Shown here piece by piece: positions 33,800-41,575 of a stretch of 44,842 bases of DNA. Numbering within the stretch: the stretch's first letter is position 1; every line of letters starts with the position of its first letter. Below the pieces are notes generated by a model. It did not search any database and was not told where the DNA came from. It saw only the letters and a list, made by a program, of their open reading frames with translations. The DNA is from an uncultured Catenibacterium sp. (lineage in GTDB: Bacteria; Bacillota_I; Bacilli_A; Erysipelotrichales; Coprobacillaceae), in the NCBI GenBank assembly GCA_900540685.1, contig UQGS01000012.1, positions 1 through 44,842 on the forward strand, read 5' to 3'. The position numbers were made by a program, and so were the translations under genes.

Positions 33800-33893
33800 A
33801 GTTAAACCTCCTTGAATAATCATACCAAAAATACAAATAAAGTGCCACTATACAATAAAAAACCAATGTAAGCATTAACATTTTATAAACATG

Positions 33894-33922
33894 TTGACAC
33901 ATTGAAATACAGGTTTTATAAT
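33894..33922 (+). promoter_or_regulatory. Strong promoter of the aquaglyceroporin gene
   Basis: TTGACA (33894-33899), 17-bp spacer, TATAAT (33917-33922): a perfect consensus. Confidence 0.9.
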
Positions 33923-33967
33923 CCATTTGTCATTAAACACAATTAACAATTAAATAGGGGGACAATT

Positions 33968-34699
33968 ATGACATTTTCATTAACTACTCGTCTAATTGCT
34001 GAGTTCCTTGGTACTGCAATCATGGTTATGATTGGTAACGGCTCAGTAGCAAACGTGGAATTAAAGGGAACAAAGGGAAGCCACAGTGGATGGATCGTCA
34101 TTGCAATCGGTTATGGTATGGCCGTTATGATTCCAGCTCTTATGATTGGTAAAATCTCTGGTAACCATATCAACCCAGCATTCACTATTGGTCTTGCTGT
34201 TGCAGGTGATGTACCATTTGCTGAAGTAGTACCTTACATCTTAGTACAGTTCGCTGGTGCAATCGTAGGTCAGTTCATTCTTTATCTTTGCTTCAAGCCT
34301 CATTATGATGCAACAGAAAACGCTGATGCAATCTTCGGTACATTCTCAACTACTGATGCAACAAACAATAAGTTAAATGGTTTCATTAACGAATTCGTTG
34401 GATCATTCATCTTATTCTTCTGTGCATTAGCTATTACAGGTTCACCAATCTTCGACAAGGGTAATCAGGGTGCTGGTTTCATCGGTGTTGGTTTATTAGT
34501 TATGGCATTAGTTGCTTCATTTGGTGGTCCTACAGGTCCAGCTTTAAATCCAGCTCGTGACTTAGGTCCAAGAATCTTGCATGCAATCTTACCAATCAAG
34601 AACAAGGGAACTTCTCATTGGGATTATGCATGGGTACCAGTACTTGCTCCAATTGCTGCAAGTATCTGTGCTTGTCTATTATATTTCAACATTTTCTAA
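33968..34699 (+). CDS. MIP-family glycerol facilitator / aquaglyceroporin
   Basis: 243 residues with six helices and the two half-helix motifs GNHINPAFTIG (NPA 69-71) and GPALNPARDLGPR (NPA 194-196). The Asp after the second NPAR is the marker of glycerol-conducting members, so glycerol and similar small polyols are the likely cargo. GGGGG precedes the start. No glpK or glpD is adjacent. Codon use is strongly biased (TTC, AAC, AAG frequent), which with the perfect promoter suggests high expression. Confidence 0.95.
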   Translation: MTFSLTTRLIAEFLGTAIMVMIGNGSVANVELKGTKGSHSGWIVIAIGYGMAVMIPALMIGKISGNHINPAFTIGLAVAGDVPFAEVVPYILVQFAGAIVGQFILYLCFKPHYDATENADAIFGTFSTTDATNNKLNGFINEFVGSFILFFCALAITGSPIFDKGNQGAGFIGVGLLVMALVASFGGPTGPALNPARDLGPRILHAILPIKNKGTSHWDYAWVPVLAPIAASICACLLYFNIF

Positions 34700-34700
34700 G

Positions 34701-34725
34701 AAGCTATCAATCGATAGCTTTTTTT
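34701..34725 (+). terminator. Rho-independent terminator of the aquaglyceroporin gene
   Basis: AAGCTATC-AATC-GATAGCTT followed by T run. Confidence 0.95.
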
Positions 34726-34752
34726 CTTTGTCTAAAAGAGAAGGGGAGTAAC

Positions 34753-34797
34753 AAAAAAAGGTAAGCATCGAAAGTTTGGCGACCGAAATGCTTATCC
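34753..34797 (-). terminator. Second - strand terminator with large structured loop
   Basis: On the - strand GGATAAGCAT pairs with ATGCTTACC (one bulge), the 19-nt loop can form an inner TTCGG-TCG-CCAAA hairpin, and seven T follow. It lies 55 bp beyond the tRNA operon terminator, so it either backs that up or ends a separate short RNA. Confidence 0.7.
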
Positions 34798-34850
34798 TGT
34801 CCAATAAGAACAACAAAATTATTACATAACTTGTATTTAAAATAAAACAC

Positions 34851-34877
34851 AAAAAAACTCAGGAACAAGTCCTGAGT
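34851..34877 (-). terminator. Terminator of the tRNA operon
   Basis: On the - strand ACTCAGGA-CTTGT-TCCTGAGT followed by seven T, 13 bases after the last tRNA. Confidence 0.9.
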
Positions 34878-34889
34878 AATATTTATTAA

Positions 34890-34982
34890 TGGCGCAGGTT
34901 GAGGGATTCGAACCCCCGCAGGACGTTAATCCTCTGTCGGTTTTCAAGACCGATCCCTTCAGCCGGACTTGGGTAAACCTGC
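34890..34982 (-). tRNA. tRNA-Ser (anticodon TGA)
   Basis: Acceptor GCAGGTT/AACCTGC, discriminator G and encoded CCA. Long variable arm typical of serine tRNA, T arm GGGGGTTCGAATCCC. The anticodon loop CTTGAAA gives TGA. Last tRNA of the operon. Confidence 0.95.
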
Positions 34983-34992
34983 ATCATTCTAA

Positions 34993-35068
<76 letters not shown>

Positions 35069-35072
35069 AAAA

Positions 35073-35150
35073 TGGCGGTCTGGACGGGGCTCGAACCCGC
35101 GACCTCCGCCGTGACAGGGCGGCATTCTAAACCAACTGAACTACCAGACC
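35073..35150 (-). tRNA. tRNA-Asp (anticodon GTC)
   Basis: 78 nt; acceptor GGTCTGG/CCAGACC with G-CCA encoded; anticodon loop CTGTCAC gives GTC. Confidence 0.95.
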
Positions 35151-35158
35151 AATAAAAA

Positions 35159-35234
35159 TGGTGGAGCCTAGGAGGATCGAACTCCTGACCTCCTGCGTGC
35201 AAAGCAGGCGCTCTCCCAGCTGAGCTAAGGCCCC
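35159..35234 (-). tRNA. tRNA-Ala (anticodon TGC)
   Basis: 76 nt; acceptor GGGGCCT/AGGCTCC (one G-U pair) with A-CCA encoded; anticodon loop TTTGCAC gives TGC. Confidence 0.95.
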
Positions 35235-35240
35235 AATAAA

Positions 35241-35317
35241 TGGTCGGGAAGACAGGATTTGAACCTGCGACCCCCTGGTCCCAAACCAGGTGCACTACCA
35301 AGCTGTGCTACTTCCCG
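35241..35317 (-). tRNA. tRNA-Pro (anticodon TGG)
   Basis: 77 nt; acceptor CGGGAAG/CTTCCCG with A-CCA encoded; anticodon loop TTTGGGA gives TGG. Confidence 0.95.
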
Positions 35318-35327
35318 TTTATATAAA

Positions 35328-35416
35328 TGGTGCCCTGGGCCGGAATCGAACCGGCACGGAGTTTGAAGTCCGCAGGATTTTAAGTCCTGTGCGTCTACCA
35401 GTTTCGCCACCAGGGC
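35328..35416 (-). tRNA. tRNA-Leu (anticodon TAA)
   Basis: 89 nt with a long variable arm; acceptor GCCCTGG/CCAGGGC with A-CCA encoded; anticodon loop CTTAAAA gives TAA. Confidence 0.95.
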
Positions 35417-35423
35417 ACACGTA

Positions 35424-35498
35424 TGGAGGTTCCAACCGGACTTGAACCGATGGTCGAAGAGTTGCAGTCTTCTGCCTTACCAACTTGGCTATGGAACC
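35424..35498 (-). tRNA. tRNA-Cys (anticodon GCA)
   Basis: 75 nt; acceptor GGTTCCA/TGGAACC with T-CCA encoded; anticodon loop CTGCAAC gives GCA. First tRNA of the operon. Confidence 0.95.
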
Positions 35499-35519
35499 AT
35501 TGCTTCATGGCGCTCGTAT

Positions 35520-35548
35520 AATATACTATGGATTTTAGATAATTGCAA
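35520..35548 (-). promoter_or_regulatory. Promoter of the seven-tRNA operon
   Basis: On the - strand TTGCAA (35548-35543), 17-bp spacer, TATATT (35525-35520), about 20 bases before tRNA-Cys. The rest of 35549-35700 holds no gene. Confidence 0.7.
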
Positions 35549-35722
35549 GGGTTTTTAAGAAAAAAGTTTAAAAAAATGTATAAACTATTCTTTGTTTACT
35601 CTATGAGAAAACCTGATAATCGGTTTTGTGATGGAATAATCAATATAATTTACGTTTCTCTTACAATCACATAATTCTACTATATTTTACATACATAATA
35701 GAAAAAAAGAGGTGAAATGATT

Positions 35723-35986
35723 ATGTATAAGGAAATAATTTTATCAGTTATCAAAACTTCTTTACCACTTATGTTTGTATTAATTGTCTTACAATATATT
35801 TTTAGGAAACAATCTACATGTATATTAATAGAGTTTAGTATCGCTTATTCATGTGTAAGAATATTACCTCTTATAAGTTCTATGCAGACTTTAGGTATTA
35901 AAGGGATTCTAACACTCATAGTATGTTTCTTGTTTTTGAATACGAGTACGATACTCATGTATCGTATTCATAGCCTCAACCTATAA
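35723..35986 (+). CDS. Small hydrophobic membrane protein
   Basis: 87 residues from the ATG at 35723, which is eight bases after GAGGTG; the ATG at 35717 is too close to that site. Three hydrophobic helices (SLPLMFVLIVLQYIF, FSIAYSCVRILPLIS, GILTLIVCFLFLNTSTILMY). Function unknown. It lies alone after the tRNA operon. Confidence 0.55.
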   Translation: MYKEIILSVIKTSLPLMFVLIVLQYIFRKQSTCILIEFSIAYSCVRILPLISSMQTLGIKGILTLIVCFLFLNTSTILMYRIHSLNL

Positions 35987-36064
35987 CAAACCTACATTTA
36001 TACGTATTTCTACTTGCGGAATATCTCTGATACAATGAACTCACGCAAAAAGGAGACAATTAAA

Positions 36065-37168
36065 ATGAATAGATATGATTACGTAGGTAGCTTCTTAAGA
36101 CCTGAAAGACTTAAGAAAGCAAGAAGAGATTTTGAGAATAATACAATTAATGCAGAAGAACTAAAAAAGGTAGAAGATGAATGTATTACTGAGCTTATTA
36201 CTACAATTAAAGAATTAGGCTATCATACAATTACAGATGGTGAATTTAGACGTTCTACATGGCACTTAGACTTCATGTGGGGCTTTAATGGTGTAGAACA
36301 TAAAAAGACTATAGAAGGTAATGCAACTTTTGATGGTGAAGCAGCAATGATTGATGATACTTATGTCACAGGAAAGATCAGCTGTGATCATCATCCATTT
36401 GTAGATCATTTTAAATTTGTAAAACAGTTTGAAGATGAAAACACAGTGGCTAAACAGACTATCCCTTCACCAGGACAGTTCTATGCTTACTTTACAGGAG
36501 CACAGCTGCTAAGAAATACTTTAAGTATTTATGAGAGTGAAGAGGCTTTTGCGAAAGATGTTGTGAAAGCTTATGTTGAGTTTGTTCATGAAATTTATGA
36601 TGCAGGATGTCGTGTATTACAGTTTGATGACTGTGTATGGGGTGGTATGGTCAATCCACAGCTTGCATGTGGTCTAACAGGACGTAAAGGGAGTGCATTA
36701 GAAGACTATAAGAAAAGACTTCTTGCATTAAATAATAAAGTAGTTGCACAAAGTCCAAAAGATTTGGAAATCAATACCCATGTATGTCGTGGTAATTATC
36801 ATTCTACTTTCTTTAGTTCAGGTGCTTATGATGGTGTCGCTGATCTTTTATTTGGTGAAGAGAATGTGAATGCATATTACTTAGAATATGATGATGAAAG
36901 ATCAGGAGGTTTCAAGCCTCTTGCAAAAGTATCTGGAGACAAGAAGGTTGTCTTAGGATTAATCACTACTAAACGTCCACAATTAGAAGATAAAGAAAAA
37001 GTAATTCAAAGAATTAAGGAAGCAAGCAAGTATATTCCTCTTGAACGCTTATCTTTAAGTCCACAGTGTGGTTTTGCATCATGTGAGATTGGTAATAAGC
37101 TTACAGAAGAAGAACAGTGGGCTAAATTAAAACTTGTAAAAGAAATCGCAGAGGAAGTCTGGGGTTAA
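36065..37168 (+). CDS. MetE-like cobalamin-independent methyltransferase (single catalytic domain, YxjG/YxjH type)
   Basis: 367 residues from the ATG at 36065 (MNRYDYVGSFLRPERL), with AAAGGAG upstream; in-frame codons before it lack a site. The protein corresponds to the catalytic C-terminal half of MetE. All four zinc ligands are visible: His239 and Cys241 in INTHVCRGN, Glu274 in YYLEYDD and Cys335 in LSPQCGF. GSFLRPE and TDGEFRRSTW bind substrate in relatives. Such short forms transfer a methyl group to homocysteine or a similar thiol from an uncertain donor. No S-box or T-box is upstream; TGATACAAT (36028-36036) is an extended -10. Confidence 0.9.
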   Translation: MNRYDYVGSFLRPERLKKARRDFENNTINAEELKKVEDECITELITTIKELGYHTITDGEFRRSTWHLDFMWGFNGVEHKKTIEGNATFDGEAAMIDDTYVTGKISCDHHPFVDHFKFVKQFEDENTVAKQTIPSPGQFYAYFTGAQLLRNTLSIYESEEAFAKDVVKAYVEFVHEIYDAGCRVLQFDDCVWGGMVNPQLACGLTGRKGSALEDYKKRLLALNNKVVAQSPKDLEINTHVCRGNYHSTFFSSGAYDGVADLLFGEENVNAYYLEYDDERSGGFKPLAKVSGDKKVVLGLITTKRPQLEDKEKVIQRIKEASKYIPLERLSLSPQCGFASCEIGNKLTEEEQWAKLKLVKEIAEEVWG

Positions 37169-37170
37169 TA

Positions 37171-37204
37171 AGCATCCTCTAGGTATGCCTAGAGGATGCT
37201 TTTG
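37171..37204 (+). terminator. Rho-independent terminator of the MetE-like gene
   Basis: A perfect 13-bp stem AGCATCCTCTAGG/CCTAGAGGATGCT with a 4-nt loop and TTTT. Confidence 0.95.
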
Positions 37205-37260
37205 TCTCTTGTGGTATATTAATTGATACAATATAATTTATGTATAAGAGGTGAGGCAAT

Positions 37261-37803
37261 ATGATAGGGACTATAATCAGATATATTATTCTTGTTATTG
37301 TATTAGGTGTTATTGGTGAAGTGATATCTCATTTATCTAGTAAAAGTAAAACAATGGATAAGAATGTAAGTACTACACACTACAAAGTTAAAGCACCAGC
37401 AGCATTGAAGTATGCCTGCATGGCGCAGTTCATCTTAGGAATGATTATGTTTATAATATTTAGCTTTTTTTATGTACAAGGTAATGAAACAGTAGAAATG
37501 GGACATCTCTATGTTTCTTCTATCTTTGGGGCTATAGGTTTATATGGAGTCATCTGGGCATCTATATGGGGTGTATCAGTACATGAGTCTCAATTAGAGA
37601 TACATAGAATATTTCATGTTAAGAAGGTATTATCTATTACTGATATTGGACAAGTAATCATTGATAAGAAGGATGCAATGATCTTGTATGATAAGAATGG
37701 AAAGAAGCTTATTAAGATAGATGCATTGTCGGATAATTATGATCATTTACTGAATCTATTAAAGTCACAAAATATAAAAATATCAAATAAACACCTTAAA
37801 TAA
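37261..37803 (+). CDS. Membrane protein with three helices and a soluble tail
   Basis: 180 residues. A first helix (IIRYIILVIVLGVIGEVI), then two more (MAQFILGMIMFIIFSFFYV and VSSIFGAIGLYGVIWASIW), followed by a C-terminal part reading LEIHRIFHVKKVLSITDIGQVIIDKKDAMILYDKNGKKLIKI that looks like a small PH-type beta domain. I do not recognise the family. AAGAGGTGAGG precedes the start; TTGTGG-17-TATAAT (37209-37237) is a plausible promoter. Confidence 0.65.
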   Translation: MIGTIIRYIILVIVLGVIGEVISHLSSKSKTMDKNVSTTHYKVKAPAALKYACMAQFILGMIMFIIFSFFYVQGNETVEMGHLYVSSIFGAIGLYGVIWASIWGVSVHESQLEIHRIFHVKKVLSITDIGQVIIDKKDAMILYDKNGKKLIKIDALSDNYDHLLNLLKSQNIKISNKHLK

Positions 37804-37840
37804 GGCACTGTCAAAGACCTACTCAACGCATCTAAGAATC

Positions 37841-37860
37841 ATTTCTACTATAATAGAAAT
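37841..37860 (+). promoter_or_regulatory. Inverted repeat around the -10 of the DUF4177 gene
   Basis: ATTTCTA (37841-37847) and TAGAAAT (37854-37860) are perfect inverted arms six bases apart; TATAAT (37849-37854) lies between them. A protein bound here would block the promoter. The arms resemble the TTCTA/TAGAA half-sites of the MarR operators but with different spacing. Confidence 0.5.
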
Positions 37861-37878
37861 ATAGAGGGAGGTATTCTT

Positions 37879-38133
37879 ATGTGGGATGATGTTGCAGGTA
37901 AAGCTTCACATGATAATAGAGATAAGTATGTTGTATTGCAGGTGGTACTCACTGAAAAGTTTCTAGGTACAGGATCTGGTACAAAGAGTTTGACGAATCT
38001 ACAGGCTGAAATCAATAAGCAGGCTGAAAAAGGATATAAGTTACATACTATTTCTACTTCATCATCTGGGTCAAAAGGATTCCTTGGAGGAGATAAGATT
38101 CAGGCTACAATGGTATTTGAAAGAATAGACTAA
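37879..38133 (+). CDS. DUF4177-type small protein
   Basis: 84 residues. KYVVLQVVLTEKF, then LQAEINKQAEKGYKLHTISTS and QATMVFERI give the beta-helix-beta pattern of DUF4177 proteins, with the conserved EKGYKLH segment. Cytosolic, function unknown. AGGGAGG precedes the start. Confidence 0.75.
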   Translation: MWDDVAGKASHDNRDKYVVLQVVLTEKFLGTGSGTKSLTNLQAEINKQAEKGYKLHTISTSSSGSKGFLGGDKIQATMVFERID

Positions 38134-38138
38134 AAAAT

Positions 38139-38170
38139 GAGCTGTAACGCATATGTTACAGCTCGCTTTT
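38139..38170 (+). terminator. Terminator between converging genes
   Basis: GAGCTGTAAC-GCATAT-GTTACAGCTC (10 bp) followed by GCTTTTT; six A on the other side (38132-38137) let it also work on the - strand. Confidence 0.85.
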
Positions 38171-39582
38171 TAATTGATTTTAATGATAATCTGTTTAAAT
38201 CTAGAAAGTCGATGTTTATAATCGTTTGTTGCTTCAATGATAATATGTAGAATATCACCTGATTCAACATCTTCAGGTATATCAATCTTGATAGAATCAT
38301 CTAAACTAACAGAAACATTTCCTTTATAACTAGAAGCTTCTTTATAATACTTTGCTTTATAGAGCACATGTTCTTCTTTGTTGAGATGAAGCTCTACAGT
38401 TGTACCTTTATCAGCTTTTATGTCAAGAGATTCCTGAATAGATAGTACAGGTGCCTCTTCTTTCTCATCAGTGATGCACCAAGAAGCTCTTGCGGCAAGA
38501 TCTCTTTGAATAGAAGAAACATAATACCACATAGATTCTGTGTACTTATCAATATAGAGGTCTTCTACAGGATTCCAGTAATTTAAAGTAACACCCTTAG
38601 AATTCTTCTTAGTATCATCTTTTATATATCTTCCAGATAATCCACCATATGAGAAATCTTCAAGACATCTTAAACCCCAAGGCAGTAGACAGAAGAAAGT
38701 AGGGGAATCACCTTCAGATAAGAAATCATAGGGCATATGTGTACCCATACCATATTTCTTTCCCCACCAGTCAACAAGAAGGTTCTTGTTTGACCCAAAT
38801 TGAGATCTATCTTCTTCACCTTCATAATACTTACCATCAGCCCAGGAAGCATATCCACTCATTAAAGCACCCTTATTAAGAATATATTTTTTCATAAAGT
38901 CAGCTCTAAGAGTTTCTTTACTGTCTCCTTCAGGCATATTATTCCATCCGTATCCATAGCTATTCATCATCACACATTTCACAAACTGAATATTTGGATA
39001 AACTTCTGAAATATAGTTCTGATATGTATCATCCTGTTCACCACAGGCAGTTATAATAACTTTCTTTTCTGTTTTTTCTTTGATTAATAACCAATTCTCA
39101 TCATCTTTATAATCCTGCTCAATATCATAAAGAGCACGGGCAATTGTATTAGTACCACCCCAAACCTGAATATAAAGAGGTCTAGGATCTTTATCTAATA
39201 TTCTTTCTTTGATTAACTCTGAGCCTGGTGTAGAAGCATCCATTTCACCAGGATATCCAATATTACCAATTTTAATAAGACTTCTTAAATAATCAGGAGA
39301 AGGATAATTTGAATCATGTGTTACAAGATGCTTATAATCAACAACGTAATCATCCATTACTTCCTGCATCCACTTTGTGCCAGTCCAGCGATGAGGCTGA
39401 TTATAATCAGCCTTATCTACTGGTCCAATCTTTCCAGGCTGTCCTTTCCAATGAAAGATGGATGATGTCTGTACAATACCCTGTATTTCTATCTCATTGG
39501 CATAAAGAAGAATATGTCTTAAAGAGTTCTGATCATCTACTTCAGCATCCTGGGTGATGATTGTTCTAATAGGGTCTAACAT
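38170..39582 (-). CDS. DUF1593 nucleoside-hydrolase-like protein, cytosolic
   Basis: 470 residues. The N-terminal domain matches DUF1593 (Sde182-type): RTIITQDAEVDDQNSLRHILLYANEIEIQGIV carries the Asp-rich metal site resembling nucleoside hydrolases, followed by PLYIQVWGGTNTIARALYDIE. The C-terminal part (ESLDIKADKGTTVELHLN to LHIIIEATND) is a beta domain seen in this family. Known relatives are mostly secreted in polysaccharide degraders; this one has no signal peptide. It follows the PTS gene by two bases, so its substrate is probably the imported phosphorylated glycoside. The precise reaction is unknown. Confidence 0.85.
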   Translation of the reverse strand: MLDPIRTIITQDAEVDDQNSLRHILLYANEIEIQGIVQTSSIFHWKGQPGKIGPVDKADYNQPHRWTGTKWMQEVMDDYVVDYKHLVTHDSNYPSPDYLRSLIKIGNIGYPGEMDASTPGSELIKERILDKDPRPLYIQVWGGTNTIARALYDIEQDYKDDENWLLIKEKTEKKVIITACGEQDDTYQNYISEVYPNIQFVKCVMMNSYGYGWNNMPEGDSKETLRADFMKKYILNKGALMSGYASWADGKYYEGEEDRSQFGSNKNLLVDWWGKKYGMGTHMPYDFLSEGDSPTFFCLLPWGLRCLEDFSYGGLSGRYIKDDTKKNSKGVTLNYWNPVEDLYIDKYTESMWYYVSSIQRDLAARASWCITDEKEEAPVLSIQESLDIKADKGTTVELHLNKEEHVLYKAKYYKEASSYKGNVSVSLDDSIKIDIPEDVESGDILHIIIEATNDYKHRLSRFKQIIIKIN

Positions 39583-39584
39583 AG

Positions 39585-41438
39585 TTATTTACCTACTTTT
39601 ACTTCAATGATTTCTTCTTTTGAAGTCTTAGAACCATAAGATACAGGAATGATTTCTTTATATTCTGCCGTATTAGTAATGATGACAGGAGTCACATTAT
39701 CATAATCTGCTTTTTCGATAGCTTCTAGATCAGCTTCAACAAGCAGATCACCTTTATTTACTTTCTGTCCTTCTTTAACTAATACATTAAATCCTTCACC
39801 GTTCATATTTACAGTATCCATACCAACATGAATAAGTACTTCAGCACCGTTATTAGACTTTAATCCAATCGCATGTCCAGTCTTGGCAGCCATAATGACT
39901 TCACTATTAATAGGAGAATAGATATGACCATCAGTTAATTTAAAGGCAACACCTTCACCCATTGCTTTTGAAGAGAAGATAGGATCATTGACATTTTCTA
40001 AGGCAATCATTTCACCAGTGGCAGGAGAACTGATTGTTTCATCTTTTAAAGAAGTTTCTTCTTTTGTTTCAGCTTTATTTTGTGGAAGCATAGAATCATT
40101 AAAACCGAATAAATAAGTACAAATAGCTGAACCAAAATAAGCAATCGCACAGGCAATCACAAAACCTACAAAACCAGGACCAATATAACCAGGAAGACTT
40201 AAAATAGATGTACCAAGTAAAGTAGGACAGCTTGTACCAGCAGCTGCTACAATCATACCTGCAATACATGAGAATACTGCACCAATCGCAAATGGTCTCT
40301 TATAAGGTAATGTAACACCATAAATAGCTGGTTCTGTAATACCTGCAAGTACTGCAGAGAAAGCAGCAGAACCTGATAATTCTTTTAGTTTCTTATCTTT
40401 AGTTTTTAAGAATACACCTAGTGCTGCACCAGCCTGTGCCATGTTGTTAGGTCCAGTAATAACGAATAATGTATCTCTACCATAAGTTGCGATATTATTC
40501 ATAACGATAGGTACAAAGCCCCAATGAAGTCCAAAGATAACGGCTGCAGGCCAGATTAATCCGACAAAACCACCTGCGATAATAGGGTTGAATCCCATAA
40601 TAGCTGTATAACCTGATGCAAGTAGTTTACCAAACTTGTCCATAACTGGACCAATGACTAAGAATGTAGCAGGTACCATAATAGATAGTTCTAATAATGG
40701 TGTTAAGAATAACTTGCACACTTCAGGAATAATCTTTTTCAATAACTTTTCTAATTTGCTTTGAACATATACAGAAATAATGATTGGCATGACAGAAGAA
40801 GTATAGCTTACAAGGGTTACTGGGATAGTAAGGAATGTCAATTTCGTACTTTCTGAGTATGCACTGATCATAGTTGGATAAAGAAGTGACATCGCAATAG
40901 ACATTGCAATAAATGGATTACATTTGAATTTCTTTGCAGCAGTATATGCTAAGACAATTGGCATGAAATTAAATACACTATCTGCGGCTGCATAAAGAAT
41001 CTTATATGTTCCCATATCTGCAGTGAGTATATTGAATGTTGTACATAGAATAAGTAATGCCTTCAACATACCGGCACCACACATAACACCAAGTATTGGT
41101 GAGAAGATACCAGAAATTGTTTCTAGTAGTGTATTAAGAAGGTTTTTGTTTTCAGTCTCTTCCATTTCTGCAGTGTTACCTGCATTAATATTTGTACAGC
41201 TAAGTACTGCATCATAGACTAAATCTACCTTATTTCCAATAACAACCTGAACCTGTCCTCCTGCTTTCATAACAGTAATAACACCTTCAGTCTGGTTTAA
41301 AACATCCATGTTGACCTTACTTTCATCAACAAGCTTAAATCTTAATCGTGTTGCACAATGTACAAGTGAAATCACATTATTTTCTCCACCGACATTTTCT
41401 ACAATCTTTTTAGCTAAAGAAGTATAATCTTTTGCCAT
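39585..41438 (-). CDS. Beta-glucoside-type PTS transporter, EIIBCA
   Basis: 617 residues, full length. EIIB with phosphorylated Cys28 in LVHCATRLRFKL; the EIIC membrane domain with ten or so helices (GFNPIIAGGFVGLIWPAAVIFGLHWGFVP, AGITEPAIYGVTLPYKRPF); and EIIA with the HVGMDTVNMNGEGF loop, His537. It imports and phosphorylates a beta-glucoside or related sugar. GGAGG lies eight bases before ATG. It is co-transcribed with the DUF1593 gene and divergent from an AraC regulator. The promoter is followed by a cre-like box. Confidence 0.95.
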   Translation of the reverse strand: MAKDYTSLAKKIVENVGGENNVISLVHCATRLRFKLVDESKVNMDVLNQTEGVITVMKAGGQVQVVIGNKVDLVYDAVLSCTNINAGNTAEMEETENKNLLNTLLETISGIFSPILGVMCGAGMLKALLILCTTFNILTADMGTYKILYAAADSVFNFMPIVLAYTAAKKFKCNPFIAMSIAMSLLYPTMISAYSESTKLTFLTIPVTLVSYTSSVMPIIISVYVQSKLEKLLKKIIPEVCKLFLTPLLELSIMVPATFLVIGPVMDKFGKLLASGYTAIMGFNPIIAGGFVGLIWPAAVIFGLHWGFVPIVMNNIATYGRDTLFVITGPNNMAQAGAALGVFLKTKDKKLKELSGSAAFSAVLAGITEPAIYGVTLPYKRPFAIGAVFSCIAGMIVAAAGTSCPTLLGTSILSLPGYIGPGFVGFVIACAIAYFGSAICTYLFGFNDSMLPQNKAETKEETSLKDETISSPATGEMIALENVNDPIFSSKAMGEGVAFKLTDGHIYSPINSEVIMAAKTGHAIGLKSNNGAEVLIHVGMDTVNMNGEGFNVLVKEGQKVNKGDLLVEADLEAIEKADYDNVTPVIITNTAEYKEIIPVSYGSKTSKEEIIEVKVGK

Positions 41439-41467
41439 TTGTATTTTCCTCCAAAATTGATATTTGT

Positions 41468-41543
41468 TAAGTTAACTTACATGCTTATCATAATCTTTCG
41501 TGAAAGCGATTAAAATATCATAAACACACTTGCAGACTGTCAA
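41468..41543 (-). promoter_or_regulatory. PTS promoter with cre-like box and palindrome
   Basis: On the - strand TTGACA (41543-41538), 17-bp spacer, TGATAT (41520-41515). Immediately downstream is TGAAAGCGATTAAA (read on +, 41501-41514), a good cre match for CcpA. Further toward the gene is the perfect palindrome TAAGTTAACTTA (41468-41479), a possible operator for a specific regulator such as the divergent AraC protein. Confidence 0.7.
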
Positions 41544-41575
41544 AATCCGATGTTATAGTTAAAAAGGTGATAAAA

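Noticed and set aside
35987..36064. Search for a SAM or T-box riboswitch before the MetE-like gene
   Set aside because: The leader is too short and has no matching stems or terminator.
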